Of a DNA stretch of 64,000 nucleotides, positions 1-13,623 are shown piece after piece. The translations under genes and the position numbers were made by a program. Source of the DNA: Hepsetus odoe (Eukaryota; Chordata; Actinopteri; Characiformes; Hepsetidae); assembly GCA_017165825.1 (NCBI GenBank), contig CM029367.1, positions 4,343,724 through 4,407,723 of the forward strand. Direction: 5' to 3'. Numbering within the stretch: position 1 is the stretch's first letter; every line of letters begins with the position of its first letter. The notes under the pieces were generated by a model. The model had not been told where the DNA came from, searched no databases, and saw only the letters and a list, made by a program, of their open reading frames with translations.

Positions 1-136
1 AGCTGTTTAAATGTTTAAATAGTTAAAATTGTATAAATGTTATAGTTATTAAATATTACATAATTAAAATAATGAATATTACATTTGACCTATACCTATA
101 TACATATTTATACTTATATTATATATTGTATACACA

Positions 137-181
<45 letters not shown>

Positions 182-330
182 AACAATATATAAGTATAAA
201 TATTTTTATATTTTAATTTATATTATGTTTCATTATAAATTTAATACGTGTTTACTAATTTTTATTTTGCAATAGCAAAAATAGTATTTTCGTTATAGCT
301 TTTTTAAAATTTTTGACTGACTTATTTCAA
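1..330. other. AT-rich gene-free stretch with (CA)n microsatellite
   Basis: This stretch is strongly AT-rich and I see no gene in it. It contains an uninterrupted (CA)n run at about 138-172 that passes into a short (TA)n run. Nothing here supports an exon. Confidence 0.7.
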
Positions 331-339
331 TAACGGTCA

Positions 340-720
340 ACGCACGCGATCAATTTTCCCGCCCGTTTTCACATTAGTCCCGCCCTCATACAGTTCGATT
401 GGCTATCAGGTTTCCTTAATCGTGGCTTCGATTGGCTGAGTAGACTGACGGACAGCTTGTGTGAGCCGCTCATCCAATGTCAGGCGGGCAGGAGGCGGGG
501 ACGGAGGCTGTGGTCGGAGTGAGGGAGGATGGAGGAGGTTCTGGAGCGACTCTCAGCCGGAGCGTCAGAGCGAGGACAGGGCCTGTTTCCAGCCTCACCG
601 GCTCAGCAAGGTGGCCACAAGTTTATTTGGATATTTTATCACTCAGGTGGAGAGTTGAGCCCCGCCTTGTTTCTGTGAGGACCGAGTCCGTGCGGAGTTT
701 ATAAAACCCGGTTTTCTCAC
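340..720 (+). promoter_or_regulatory. CpG-island-like promoter and possible first exon
   Basis: This is the only obviously CpG-rich stretch in the window, with roughly 30 CpG dinucleotides in about 400 bases, while surrounding DNA is CpG-poor. It carries GC boxes (CCCGCCC at 358-364 and 379-385, GGCGGGC at 483-489, GGCGGGG at 494-500). It also has three CCAAT-type boxes: ATTGGCT at 398-404 and 431-437, and CCAAT at 474-478. That arrangement is typical of NF-Y/Sp1-driven TATA-less vertebrate promoters. Possible splice donors follow at 609 (CAAG/GTGG) and 645 (CAG/GTGG). It lies about 35 kb upstream of the first cdh23 coding exon and on a compatible strand, so a non-coding cdh23 exon 1 is one reading. 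An unrelated gene, on either strand, is the alternative. A short open frame from ATG at 530 is described in the findings; I do not recognise it. Confidence 0.55.
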
Positions 721-979
721 CCAGAGTTTAACGGTCCTTATTCCAGACTGGAAGGCGCTGCCGGGTTTGTTTTTGTTTTGGTGAAGGAGAAACATATATT
801 TTAAAATATATTGTATATTAGGCATGTTTCAACTTTTACTTGTTTATTTTTTTGCTTTTCTTTGTTTTTTTTTTGTGTTTTAGAAGAGTCGGTGGAATAC
901 AAAGCTATTAGCAGAGTGGGATTAATTTTTTACTTTACATATTCTGTTTATTGCAGTTTTGCCTGGTCAGTACGCTGAC

Positions 980-1668
980 TTAGTCCTGGGTTTAGTCCTG
1001 GGTTTTGTTAGCCTGGCTTATCCTGGCTCATAGTCCTGCTTAGTCCTGGAGTTTTGTTAGTTTGGGGTTAGTCCTGGGTTTAGTCCTGAGTTCAGTTAAC
1101 CTCATGCGTGGTCCTGTGTTGAGTTGGTCCTGTGTTTATTCCTTTCTTTAGTCCTGTGTTTAGTTAATCATGTGTTTAGGTAGTTGCACGTTAGTCCTGG
1201 TGTTTAGTTAGTCCTCTGCTGAGTCAGTCCTGTTCTAACTAGTTCTGTGCTGATATAGTCTTGTGCTGAGTTAGTCCTGTGCTTATTATGTCCTGTGTTT
1301 AGTTAGTCCTGCACTTAGTCCTGTGCTGAGTTAGTCATGTATTTAGTTATTCTTGTGTTGAGCTGGTCTTGTAGTTAGTTCTGGGCTGAGTTAGGCCTGT
1401 GTTAGTCCATTCCTGGCTTAGTCCTGTGTTTAGTCAGTCCTGTGTTGAGTCGGTTCTATATAGATTTGGTCTTATGTTTAGTTAGGCCCCTGTTTAGTTA
1501 GTTAAATATTTAGGTAGTCCTGTGTTTAGTCGTTCCTATGTTGAGTCTGTCCTATATAGATTTGGTCTTATGTTTAGTTAGGCCCCTGTTTAGTTCTTTG
1601 TTTAGTTAGTCATATATTTAGGTAGTCCTGTGTTTAGTCAGTCCCATGTTGAGTTGGTCCTGTGCTGT
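980..1668. repeat. Degenerate minisatellite with higher-order repeat units
   Basis: About 690 bases consist of variants of a roughly 16-base unit close to GTCCTGTGTTTAGTTA. Towards the right end the units are organised into longer copies of about 96 and 108 bases beginning at 1420, 1516 and 1624. Each begins AGTCCTGTGTTTAGTC; the first two contain TATATAGATTTGGTCTTATG and end in ATATTTAGGT. The array lies just 3' of the CpG-rich region. I see no coding potential in it. Confidence 0.85.
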
Positions 1669-2389
1669 GTCTGCTGCATTGTGCTGATGCTCCGTTGGGT
1701 GTAGTTGTGCATCTCATGTATCGTCTGATTCCCTTTATTTATTCATTCACTCCGTCACCCGAACCAGGTGAGCGCGGACACGCACTAGTCATCTTCACGC
1801 ATCATGTGCATGGTGAGGCAGTCAGAGACACACAAGCTGAACCCTAAACGTCCACAGAGAGACACTTGTCTCTATTCACCTGAAAACAGCCCCTAAACAG
1901 CGAACTGCACAGTGTTATCAAAACCAAATCGAACCAGCTCTTCAATTACACCGAGGCACTGGATTCATCCTACACAGCTGAATTCGTTCACTCTTATTAC
2001 CATGCTATAATGTTCAGTTTGCTCACTGTTGAATGAATTCATGCCTTTTAACTTTTCAGGTGTTCATTCACTACTGGAAAGACTCAGCTTAGTTTCAGCA
2101 GATATTGTAAAGGTTGTAAGCAGTTCATCAGAGGGAGTGATTAATAAAATAATCATCTACGCCCAGCGATCTGGCCACAGAAAGTGCAGACCACTACTGC
2201 ACGGTGCATATTGGTTATTAAATGTAGTTTCATGTGAAAATACCCAATTAGGCAGCAAAATCCACAGTGTTAAATTAATACCTGCAGGGTTGAATGAACT
2301 CTTCTAGGGCTGAAGTAATACCTGCAGAGTTCATTAGCATCCAGCTGGACTCAATAAACTCTAGTGACATTTAGGCAAGATTGGGGATT
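1669..2389. other. Gene-free, mostly unique sequence
   Basis: No exon, RNA gene or clear transposon is visible. Short open frames here have no recognisable protein signature. Confidence 0.5.
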
Positions 2390-2565
2390 TTGGTCGAAGT
2401 GGCTGGTGGCGTTCAGACACCAGAAGGTCAACGGTTCAAATCCCAGGCCTGATTGGGGCAGAATGGCTGTGCCTTGGGCGAGGCACTTAATCCCCCACTG
2501 CTGCTGTGCTGGATCGGCGGCAAAATGACCAATTTCCAATGCAAGCGGATTAATAATGCAGAAGC
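2390..2565 (+). mobile_element. tRNA-derived SINE, diverged
   Basis: The sequence has an RNA polymerase III B-box-like motif GGTTCAAATCC at 2433-2443 followed by a SINE-like body (GGGCGAGGCACTTAATCCCC, then AAGCGGATTAATAATG). It resembles the tRNA-headed SINEs elsewhere in the window but is more diverged. The limits are approximate. Confidence 0.6.
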
Positions 2566-4671
2566 CAGAATGACTTGTGATGATGAATGAGCAGAAGTGT
2601 TGAATACATGTGTTATGATTGAATGATCAATGAGGCAATATTGTTTCACGCCACCCTCAGGTACATTTCCAGCCTTGTTCCTCCAACACACCTGAGGTTA
2701 AATGGATATTTTGGAGCAGAACAGTACAATGCTTCTCAGATCAGGATTGAGAAACAAAGCAGACTTTCCAGTCAAAAGTAGTAGAGGAGAACAAGGCTCT
2801 TTGCAGGTGTCTCACACACTCGCTCCAACTAGTGAAGAAGTCGTTAGTCAGGTGCTGGGGATTAGAGCTGGCCTGGAGGGAAGAATCAATAAGGATTGTG
2901 TTTTTCATGGGTAATCATGCAAATTAAATTGTGCAGCATGGATGCTGGTGCGTTGAATGTAGAAGGCAAAAGTCTCGTCTCTCTAAATGCATGTGAATCT
3001 CACACATACATCCAAACTTTTGACTCTACATCAGTAAAACTAGCCCACAAACTTGTCCACAAGGTGTTCAGTCTTAATTAGCTTCTGACGTCAATAAACG
3101 TTTATTTTCATTCAGGTGGCAAAGGTATGCGGTTCTTTACTTAATTACAGATATTCAGTACACACATTTTCTCCACCATAAACTCTCTCTTTCTTCTCTG
3201 TTTCATCTTGTAATTTTGTTTCATTCGTTTTTACATCGCCTATGTCTGTCATGCTTGATCTGCACCAGTGGGATCATCTTTTCTGTCTGTTTTTGTCCAT
3301 TTAGCCTTGAAGGAGTCCTTGATGGTGGGAGGCAAGCATATCATAAATAATGGAAACCCCCCATAAATGAATAAAAAAGAAGTAACAAGCATCTATATTT
3401 CAACCATCTGCATTGTACTCTGGGAAATGACACAATACTCAAAGGTGCAACAAAGAAACTACACAAGACTACACAGTGCAGGCAGGACAACACAGAGTGC
3501 GAAAATAAATAGAGAACTTTAATACACATGAGGAAACCACAGAACAGGAGAGAACAGGATAGGTTTACTCGCTCTCACGCTCTCTCGTTTCCAAAGAAAT
3601 TGATTTCCAGGATACTGTAAAACATTTTTCATCAGGGAGCCACTATCAATGTGCAGGGACTCCTGGAACTTCCGGGAGTGGAAAGATGTCTGTGTGAAGT
3701 AGGGATTCTGATTTACTCTTTCAAAAATAACACTGAAGATAATCTTAAACCGTACTGTAAGTAGTAACCAGACACAAACCACAGGGAGGAAACATACTAC
3801 TTATTTACGTCTTAGATGGAAAGGATTTTACAAAAACAGTCAAACGCACCAAGATAACGCCATTATTGATGATGTGCAAAAATCAAGTCCAATAGCAATT
3901 GGACAATTGGACAATTTCATTTGCTAATCAACTTACGAATATGTTGCTGAAAATCATCACAGTGGTTTTCTTTGATAAAAAGGGTGAATATCCATCTTGA
4001 AGTGTGTGTGTTATAAAGATAAACAATTTGATGAAAATGATCTAGTAGCATTTTCACCATTTGTATTGCAATTTACATGTTATAATTTTCTTTAACTAAT
4101 TTTGAAGCCCATTCCCTTTTCGCCAAAAAAGTTGTTTTATTCAGACTTGAACCTTTAATGCCAGACTGCTGATTTGCATGCTTTGCATTATTTGCCGAGT
4201 ATTATTGTTATTAAACCATTTTTATGAAACTATTAAACTCACCCACTTTTTATAGAATTGCCCGCTTTCAAATGACAGGTATGATAAAAATGATTCATTG
4301 TTCTGCCCCAGTATGTAGAGGCTATTATATAGCATTAAGGTCTATTAGAGGCATATGTGCTTTGGTATTCTGCTCTTCCAAAACAACAAGTGAAATATGT
4401 CCTCAGGTCATCATCTCGTGAGCAAAAAAGGAACCCTTTCTCAAAGCAACAACTTAAAGTACTTATAGTTTATAATTTACTATATTATAGTTTACAATCT
4501 ACTATAATAAATTGTAATAACATTTACCAGCAAAATATAGAAATGCAGCCTGAGTAGTTCTATTAAAGATTTCCTAGAAGCTTCATTAACCTTATTTATG
4601 GGCCCCAGGTGAACACATTTGTGAGCCAGATTTATCATAAAAGAATCAATGGCCTTTATTTTATTCTTTCT
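2566..4671. other. Gene-free stretch, probably intronic or intergenic
   Basis: I see no exon, RNA gene or clear repeat. Open frames on both strands are short and overlap one another without any familiar motif. Confidence 0.5.
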
Positions 4672-4723
4672 GAGCTACACACTCTTACATACACAGGTGG
4701 GTTTATGTAAGAATGTGTAGCTC
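4672..4723. repeat. Inverted repeat, 20-base arms
   Basis: GAGCTACACACTCTTACATA at 4672-4691 is the inverse complement, with one mismatch, of the sequence at 4704-4723. A 12-base loop separates the arms. The tail motif (AAGAATGTGTAGC) resembles sequence at 19705-19715 and 28035-28050, so this may be one of a palindromic short-transposon family. Confidence 0.75.
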
Positions 4724-6840
<2,117 letters not shown>

Positions 6841-6842
6841 TA

Positions 6843-7381
6843 CAGCACTGTGCAAAAGTTTTAGGCAGGTGTGGAAAAAATGCTGTAAACAAAGAATGCT
6901 TTCAGAAATATAAATAATGACTGATTATTTTCATCAATTTACAAGATGCAAAGTGATCGAACAAAAGAAAATCAAATCAAATCAATATTTGGTGTTTCTA
7001 CCTTTGTTTCAAACCAGCATCAGTTCTTCTTGGCCCCACAGAGCCCTGATCTCAACATCATCCAGTGTGTCTGGATTACATGAAGAGACAGAAGGATGTG
7101 AGGAAGCTACATCCACAGAAGATCTGGGGTCAGTTCTCCAAGATGTTTGGAACAACCTACCAGCCGAGTTCTTCAGAAACTGTAAAGTAGTGTACCTAGA
7201 AGAACTGATGCTGTTTTGAAGGCAAAGGGTGGTCACACCAAATACTGATTTGATTTCGATTCTCTTTTGTTCATTCACTGCATTTTGCTGATTGATGAAA
7301 ATAAATGATTAACACTTTCATTTCTGAAAGCGTTCTTTGTTTATAGCATTTTTTCCACACTAAAACATTTGCACAGTACTG
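6843..7381 (+). mobile_element. Non-autonomous mariner/Tc1-type element, copy 1
   Basis: The ends are inverted copies: CAGCACTGTGCAAAAGTTTT at the left and the complement of that motif at 7355-7381. TA lies on both sides, as expected for Tc1/mariner target duplication. The interior keeps a decayed piece of a transposase C-terminus in the + direction, including PQSPDLN-like, LQDVWNNLPAEF and EELMLF-like segments. The N-terminal DNA-binding and most catalytic regions are absent. Related copies lie at 9941-10332, 21264-21687 and 46645-47195. Confidence 0.85.
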
Positions 7382-7490
7382 TATGTGTTTTGCTTTGATG
7401 TTGAAACTGCATCATGCTCTGCCTCAGTATCTCACTTCATGAGTCTGTCATTCTCTCCAAATCCACTCTGAAAATGGGTATGTGTAGCAG

Positions 7491-8219
<729 letters not shown>

Positions 8220-8230
8220 TATTGCAGCCT

Positions 8231-8436
8231 TGTGGGTTCAACTCTCACCGTGGGTTGCCCTGAGGTACCCTTGAGCAAGGTGCTGTCCCCGTCAGTTTGC
8301 TCTTCCCTGCGATAGGCTGGTGACCTGTCCAGGGTGTGTCCCTGTCCTTCGCCCTGTGTGAGCTGGGATGGACTCCAGCACCCCCCTGTGACCCTAATTA
8401 GGACAAGCGGTCCAGAAAACGACTGACTGACTGACT
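8231..8436 (+). mobile_element. tRNA-derived SINE with L2-like tail
   Basis: The left part has a degraded B-box (GGGTTCAACTCTC) and the SINE body GGTTGCCCTGAGGTACCCTT. The right part is the fish L2-like tail (GACCTGTCCAGGGTGTGTCC ... GACAAGCGG) ending in GACTGACTGACTGA. Flanking copies of TATTGCAGCCT (8220-8230) and TATTGCAACCT (8437-8447) look like an 11-base target duplication with one mismatch. Confidence 0.85.
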
Positions 8437-8529
8437 TATTGCAACCTAAATCATAAGCTGTATACATCATGATTTTTTTCCCATATTGTCCGAGCCCTAC
8501 TATGAAACCAACATATAAGGCGTGAGAAG

Positions 8530-8531
<2 letters not shown>

Positions 8532-8614
<83 letters not shown>

Positions 8615-8636
8615 TATATATATATATATATATATG
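8532..8636. repeat. (AT)n microsatellite
   Basis: About 105 bases of alternating AT with two interruptions. It immediately precedes a hAT-type insertion. Confidence 0.97.
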
Positions 8637-8652
8637 TATAAAGGGGTTAGAG

Positions 8653-8928
8653 CAGTGGTCCCCAACCATTGGGCCACAGACCGGTACCAGTCTGTGGGTC
8701 ATTTGATACTGGGCTGCACAGAAACACTGAATAAAATGATTGATTATCAGAGTCTAAAAGACTTTTCTATTTAGAAAAAACGCTCTTCTCGGTCATCAAA
8801 AGAGCATCAAAAATTAAGCCCACAACCTTATTTTTATGCACTTTGTTTTAAGCTGTTTCTATGCCAGTCTGTGAAAATATTGTTTAACATGAAACTGGTC
8901 GGTGGTACAAAAATGTTGGGGACCACTG
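8653..8928. mobile_element. hAT-type non-autonomous element (MITE)
   Basis: The element starts CAGTGGTCCCCAACC and ends GTTGGGGACCACTG, a good terminal inverted repeat of Charlie/hAT type. It is flanked by a perfect 8-base duplication, GGTTAGAG, at 8645-8652 and 8929-8936, the length expected for hAT transposition. At 276 bases it has no room for a transposase and must have been moved in trans. Confidence 0.93.
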
Positions 8929-9139
8929 GGTTAGAGGATCAGAGAATAATCGTATAAAATAATGGCCCTTGCTGGAGAAGCCTTTACCTGACACTTCTTT
9001 CTCTTGTTTGGTTAATTCATCTCTTTCATCTCGACCTCTCTATCCCTGCATCCCTATGGTGTGTCTGTGTGAGGTCATTAAATCAGCAGGCTCACTCAGG
9101 CAGAATGGAGGGAATGAGAGGACAGAGGGTGCCTTCTGA

Positions 9140-9164
9140 GTGTGTGTGTGTGTGTGTGTGTGTG
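9140..9164. repeat. (TG)n microsatellite
   Basis: A short uninterrupted TG run of about 25 bases. Confidence 0.95.
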
Positions 9165-9940
9165 AGCTTTAGGAGATGACCCTTTTGCCCGGCCACGTGC
9201 ATGAAGGTTGGTATTTCTGTCCCTGCGTACCATCATAGCAGGCAACCTGTGGGAGACCTCATAGAAGACAATAAATCACAACGTCAGTCGTGTTTTGTTC
9301 AAGTTTGACCTCTCAGAGGTCAGCAGAACTCGCAGCAGAAGCTCTATAGTCACTTCATTATGTGTGATTGGGTTCCTAATTGAGCACAGCTGTGGATCGG
9401 ACATCACGTTCAGCACATCAAGCTGAGTGTCCACTCAAAGATGGCTAAGTGATGCACGCAGGAGTCAATTATGTTACAACGCTATAGGATCGTCATCTAG
9501 AGCTAGTCTGGATATAAAGCTTTTATGGCCGACATCAGGACAGTATGGGAGAATCACACCAGTAGCAGTACTGTGCTAGTAGAGCATAAAGCTTAATGGG
9601 TGACATTGGGACACAAGCTCTTATCTCCCCTGTTTTTTAGCGACTGTTGATCAGCACTGCTACATTTAAAGGCTGATTTATGTTATCTTGTAAACCAGGT
9701 TTAGGATTTAGGATTTAGGAATGCTGTCTTAATGAGTGGCTATTATTAAAAGAATTGTGCTATTTAACCTAATCTCTAGGTGCAGCATAGCTAATCTCTC
9801 ATTTGCACTACATGATTAATTGCCACGGACAAAAAGTCCTCTCTAGAGAAAACAATAAGGTTTTTCAGGATCTTCCTTCAACTCCAATGTAGAGATGCTT
9901 TACCAGAATGTTTTTCCCCAAGTACCTCTCAATACAAAGT
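9165..9940. other. Gene-free stretch
   Basis: No exon, RNA gene or obvious transposon is visible. Short open frames have no recognisable content. Confidence 0.45.
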
Positions 9941-10332
9941 CCTGCGGCCTTCAAAACAGCATCAGTTCTTCTAGGAACACTTGCACACAGTTTTAGAAGG
10001 AACTCAGCCGGTAGGTCGTTCCAAACATCTTGGAGAACTAACCACGGATCTCCTGTGGATGTAGCTTCCTCACATCCTTCTGTCTCTTCATGTGATCCAG
10101 ACACACTGGATGATGTGGAGATCAGGGCTCTGTGGGGGCCAGAAGAACTGATGCTGGTTTGAAGGCAAAAGGTAGTAACACCAAATATTGATCTGATTTA
10201 GATTTTTCTTTTGTTCGCTCACTTTGCATTTTGTAAATTGATCAAAATAAACAGTCTTTGTTTATATTTCTGAAAGCATTCTTTGTCTATAGCATTTGTT
10301 TCACGCCTGCCTAAAAATTTTGCACAGTATTG
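9941..10332 (-). mobile_element. Mariner/Tc1-type element, copy 2, left-truncated
   Basis: Read on the minus strand, this carries the same transposase C-terminal remnant as the copy at 6843-7381 (LQDVWNDLPAEF, VPRRTDAVLKA). The right end has the family's terminal repeat (GCCTAAAAATTTTGCACAG) at about 10309-10327, with TA following. The other terminus is missing. The minus-strand frame continues beyond the region shared with copy 1 to about 9865, so this copy may preserve a little more of the original C-terminus. Confidence 0.8.
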
Positions 10333-10552
10333 TATTTTCAGTTTTTTTAATTGAAACCTCTTTTCAATCACAGTTGAAAGGAAAGTCCAGTTTCAATTTG
10401 CATTTATATTTTAGAGTTTTACTCATTACTGTTTCTAAACTATATGGGAAAGGACTGGGACATCTGGACATTACAACTATCTGTAAATCTATAACATCCC
10501 ATTCTAAATCCACAGACATCAATATGGAGTTGATCATTCTTATGCAGATCTA

Positions 10553-11010
10553 ACAGGTTCCACTCTTCTGGGAAGGCCAGGTGAGAAGTTAGATGAAGTT
10601 AGATGAGAAGTCCTGGTTTGCAGCCTCCACCAAACTCACCCTTAATCATGTTTTTATGGACCTTGATTTTTGCACTTGGATGGAAAAGCAAGATGCCTTG
10701 CTAAAACTGTTCCAAAAGTTGGAAGTATGAAATTGTCCAAAATGTCTTTGTGCGCTCACACGTAAAGATTCCTTTCATTGGAAATTGGGCGTCTAGACCA
10801 ACCCCTGAAACACAACCCAATAGTACCAATATCTCTCCTCACGGAGCCCAAATGCTCTTCTGGGTAAATGGGTAGATGCACTCCAAGCTTGTAGAAAGCA
10901 GACCCAGAAGCGAAGAAGCTGTTAAAACTGCAAAAGGGTGTGCAATTAATTATGAACGGGATATCATAAAAGTTTCTGGGCCTAATGTCCCAATACTTTT
11001 GTACATATGA
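10553..11010. mobile_element. DNA transposon remnant with Tc1/mariner-like end
   Basis: The right end, GTCCCAATACTTTTGTACAT at about 10988-11007, matches a terminal motif I know from fish Tc1/mariner-type elements. The interior (GGTTCCACTCTTCTGGGAAG at the left) has the look of a decayed element. The left terminal repeat is not evident. No intact open frame remains. Confidence 0.55.
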
Positions 11011-11254
11011 TCTATAAGGTTTAAAGCTCTAAACCGAGGCTAAAGCCTATATTTACCTTAACAGACCTACTCTGTTGGTACGCCTACTTCTGTGTAAGGC
11101 CTAGAGATAAATGGTTTTCTATTTTCTTATTCAGAGCAGCGAAATCTTTTTTTGGTAGATGCAGCTTGAGAAAGGTGTGGGTTCCATCATGACTTTACAG
11201 TACAGTTTGGGTTTGGTTAAAATTTAAGTGGAATTTTAGAGTTTTGGGGGTAAA

Positions 11255-11258
<4 letters not shown>

Positions 11259-11301
<43 letters not shown>
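11259..11301. repeat. (GA)n microsatellite
   Basis: About 43 bases of uninterrupted GA repeat. Confidence 0.96.
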
Positions 11302-11306
<5 letters not shown>

Positions 11307-12314
11307 TGACAGAATGAAGGAACTTTCACTGTGTGAAAGGTACTTTGTGAACACCTTCTCCTGTTCAGAGTATAACTCAAAGCTGAAGGATTTACAGCGT
11401 TCAATTACAGCCCAGCTCATAAATAATCAGAGAGAGGGTGACCATAATACCCAATCACTGTTAGCTTTACAGCATGACAAATCCTTGTTGTTGGTATTTA
11501 TGTATTGGACGCAGCCCTGGGGAACTGTGTGTCTGCGGATGTGTGTCAGTGAGAGAGAGAGTGAGAGAGAGAGACGGGGAGCGAGAGTGAGAGAGATGCC
11601 TCAAACAACTTCCCAGGATGATTTTTGTAGAATATCCTTTGCACAATATTTTTAAAGTCCTTTATTCAGCTTATTACTAGTGCTGGGCATCTGCATCAGA
11701 TAACCAGCATTAGTGCCATATTTAATTTTCAGCTTTAGTGAAAATGATTATTTGATTGGTTAGGATGGGCAGTTCAGAAAGAAGCTGGTTCCTTAAGTAT
11801 GGAAACTCTTCAGCCTGTTAAACCTGCTTGAGTGGGAAACAAGGTTTGGCTGAACAATTTGTAGTTTTTCTGACCAATTAATCATTTTATCATTGTGATT
11901 ATTCACCATAAGCTTAGGTCCTGGTATGTTACTTTGCACGTGAAAAGAACATACATTTTTCTAGCTTGTATGGTGAATGTTACGTGCTAAATTTAGATGC
12001 TTATGATTGGTCCAATTCATCCACAGACAGCTGACAAGCTCCATATCTTGCTTTCTCAGCACAACACTGACGATAATATAGACTATAACTGGACAATGAA
12101 ACATTTATGCAGTAAAGTCAATTAAAAATAATAATAGATTTGTAAAAAATGTAAATGTTTTTAAATAAATAAAAACTGTGTGGTTCATAAAAACAACATA
12201 AATGTCTGGATACACGTTTGCTGTGCAACATAATTATAATGCGAGTAGAAACAGAACAGAACTAAAGATTGTAATCGGAAAGAGGGATAAGCATTGGCTT
12301 GGAATACAGTTTGA
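11302..12314. other. Gene-free stretch
   Basis: Apart from a GA-rich patch at about 11549-11593, I see no gene and no clear transposon. The open frame beginning at 11302 has no recognisable domain. Confidence 0.45.
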
Positions 12315-12327
12315 ATGCTCCTGAGTT

Positions 12328-12563
12328 GGGGCAGCGGTGGCCTAGTGGTTTGGGTGTTCGCCACGTGATTGGAGGATTGGGGGTTCGAACCCCTTCCCAA
12401 TAGGTTGCCCTGAGGTACTTTTGAGCCAGGTGCCGTCCCCGTCCCACTCCTCCCTGCGATAGGCTGGCGACCTGTCCAGGGTGCGTCCCCCGTCCTCGCC
12501 CTGTGTGCGCTGGGTTGGACACCAGCGCCACCCCGTTTGGGACAAACGGCAGATAATGGATGG
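12328..12563 (+). mobile_element. tRNA-derived SINE with L2-like tail, intact target duplication
   Basis: It begins GGGGCAGCGGTGGCCTAGTG (A-box region) and has a B-box GGTTCGAACCCC at 12382-12393. The body contains GGTTGCCCTGAGGTAC, and the L2-like tail ends GGCAGATAATGGATGG. A perfect 13-base direct repeat, ATGCTCCTGAGTT, flanks it at 12315-12327 and 12564-12576. This is one of the best-preserved SINEs here. Confidence 0.95.
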
Positions 12564-12576
12564 ATGCTCCTGAGTT

Positions 12577-13219
12577 AATTTACTTCATTAATACTTCTTC
12601 TTCAGCTACCATGGTGTATTTAGGAAGTACTGTGATATTACATTTTGTCATCAGTGGCCAGCATTACTAATGACACAAGATGCAGTTGTGCTGCACCACT
12701 GTTATCTATTGTGTGAGCCATCCTGGCAGCCCTGAGAATGATTCTGGGTGGAAGAAAACCTTTAGTGAGGTCTGCACAAAACCTTTGTTTTACCAAAGAA
12801 AGTTCACTGAACATATTCTCATTTACAGACATGACCTGGGAAAATGAAGCAGTGTGACAGGGCTTGCACCTCCTGGGCTACTTTGCAGTAAATGACTTGT
12901 CTCAGGTACAATGGTAGTTCTCTTGTGGGCTTGAACCTTTCAATCTGCTACAAAGTCTACATTTTTCTTCCGATTCTCCTTTCAGTCAGTTTGTGGGAGA
13001 ACATACACTGCCACAATGGTTATTTCTATTTCAATGTGGTTCTGTTTTCAGTAGTGTATTGTCATCAGAGGTCCAAACAGTATGAACCTTTTATTAACTG
13101 ATACTGATTTTAAGCAGTTAAAAAATTCAAATGACCAATGATGTCAACTGATATAATTAAGTATGGCAATAGTTTTAGCAAAATAGTGCTTTAAGGACTG
13201 CTATCACTGTCAATGATCA
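12577..13219. other. Gene-free stretch
   Basis: No exon, RNA gene or clear mobile element is visible. Confidence 0.45.
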
Positions 13220-13440
13220 ACTATTAAGCATCCCATATTTACATTTATAGTATATTGTAAATTATACATATATTATACATCATCCAGAGCAACATTACGC
13301 GGGATAGTCTACCTTGAGCTACTTGCTTAGGGGCTCGAGCAATGCTAATGCTGCAGAATAAAGCCAGCCTCGATTCCACAACCTCTGTTACGCAGCTTAG
13401 TATCTGGCTCCTAGTCTACTGCCACCCACATACCGCTGTT
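13220..13440 (-). mobile_element. Diverged retroelement tail
   Basis: The segment ATCCAGAGCAACATTACGCG followed by TTGAGCTACTTGCTTAGGGG resembles, on the minus strand, the fish retroelement tail carrying 'gtcgctctggataag' (see 52786-53276). The resemblance is partial and the limits are approximate. Confidence 0.45.
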
Positions 13441-13623
13441 TTGTTGATAAATACGTGGGATATAAATGTCGGTTGGTCATTTTGTTGTTATATACTGATA
13501 AACTGAAGTCTGTCTTGAGCAAGTCTGTAAACAAAGTGTGAGTGGCCTAAAAAATCTGTCCAAATGTTTCAGTGCTTTGGTAACCCCGTGAAATTGACAA
13601 AAAAAAAATTACCAACAGAATTT

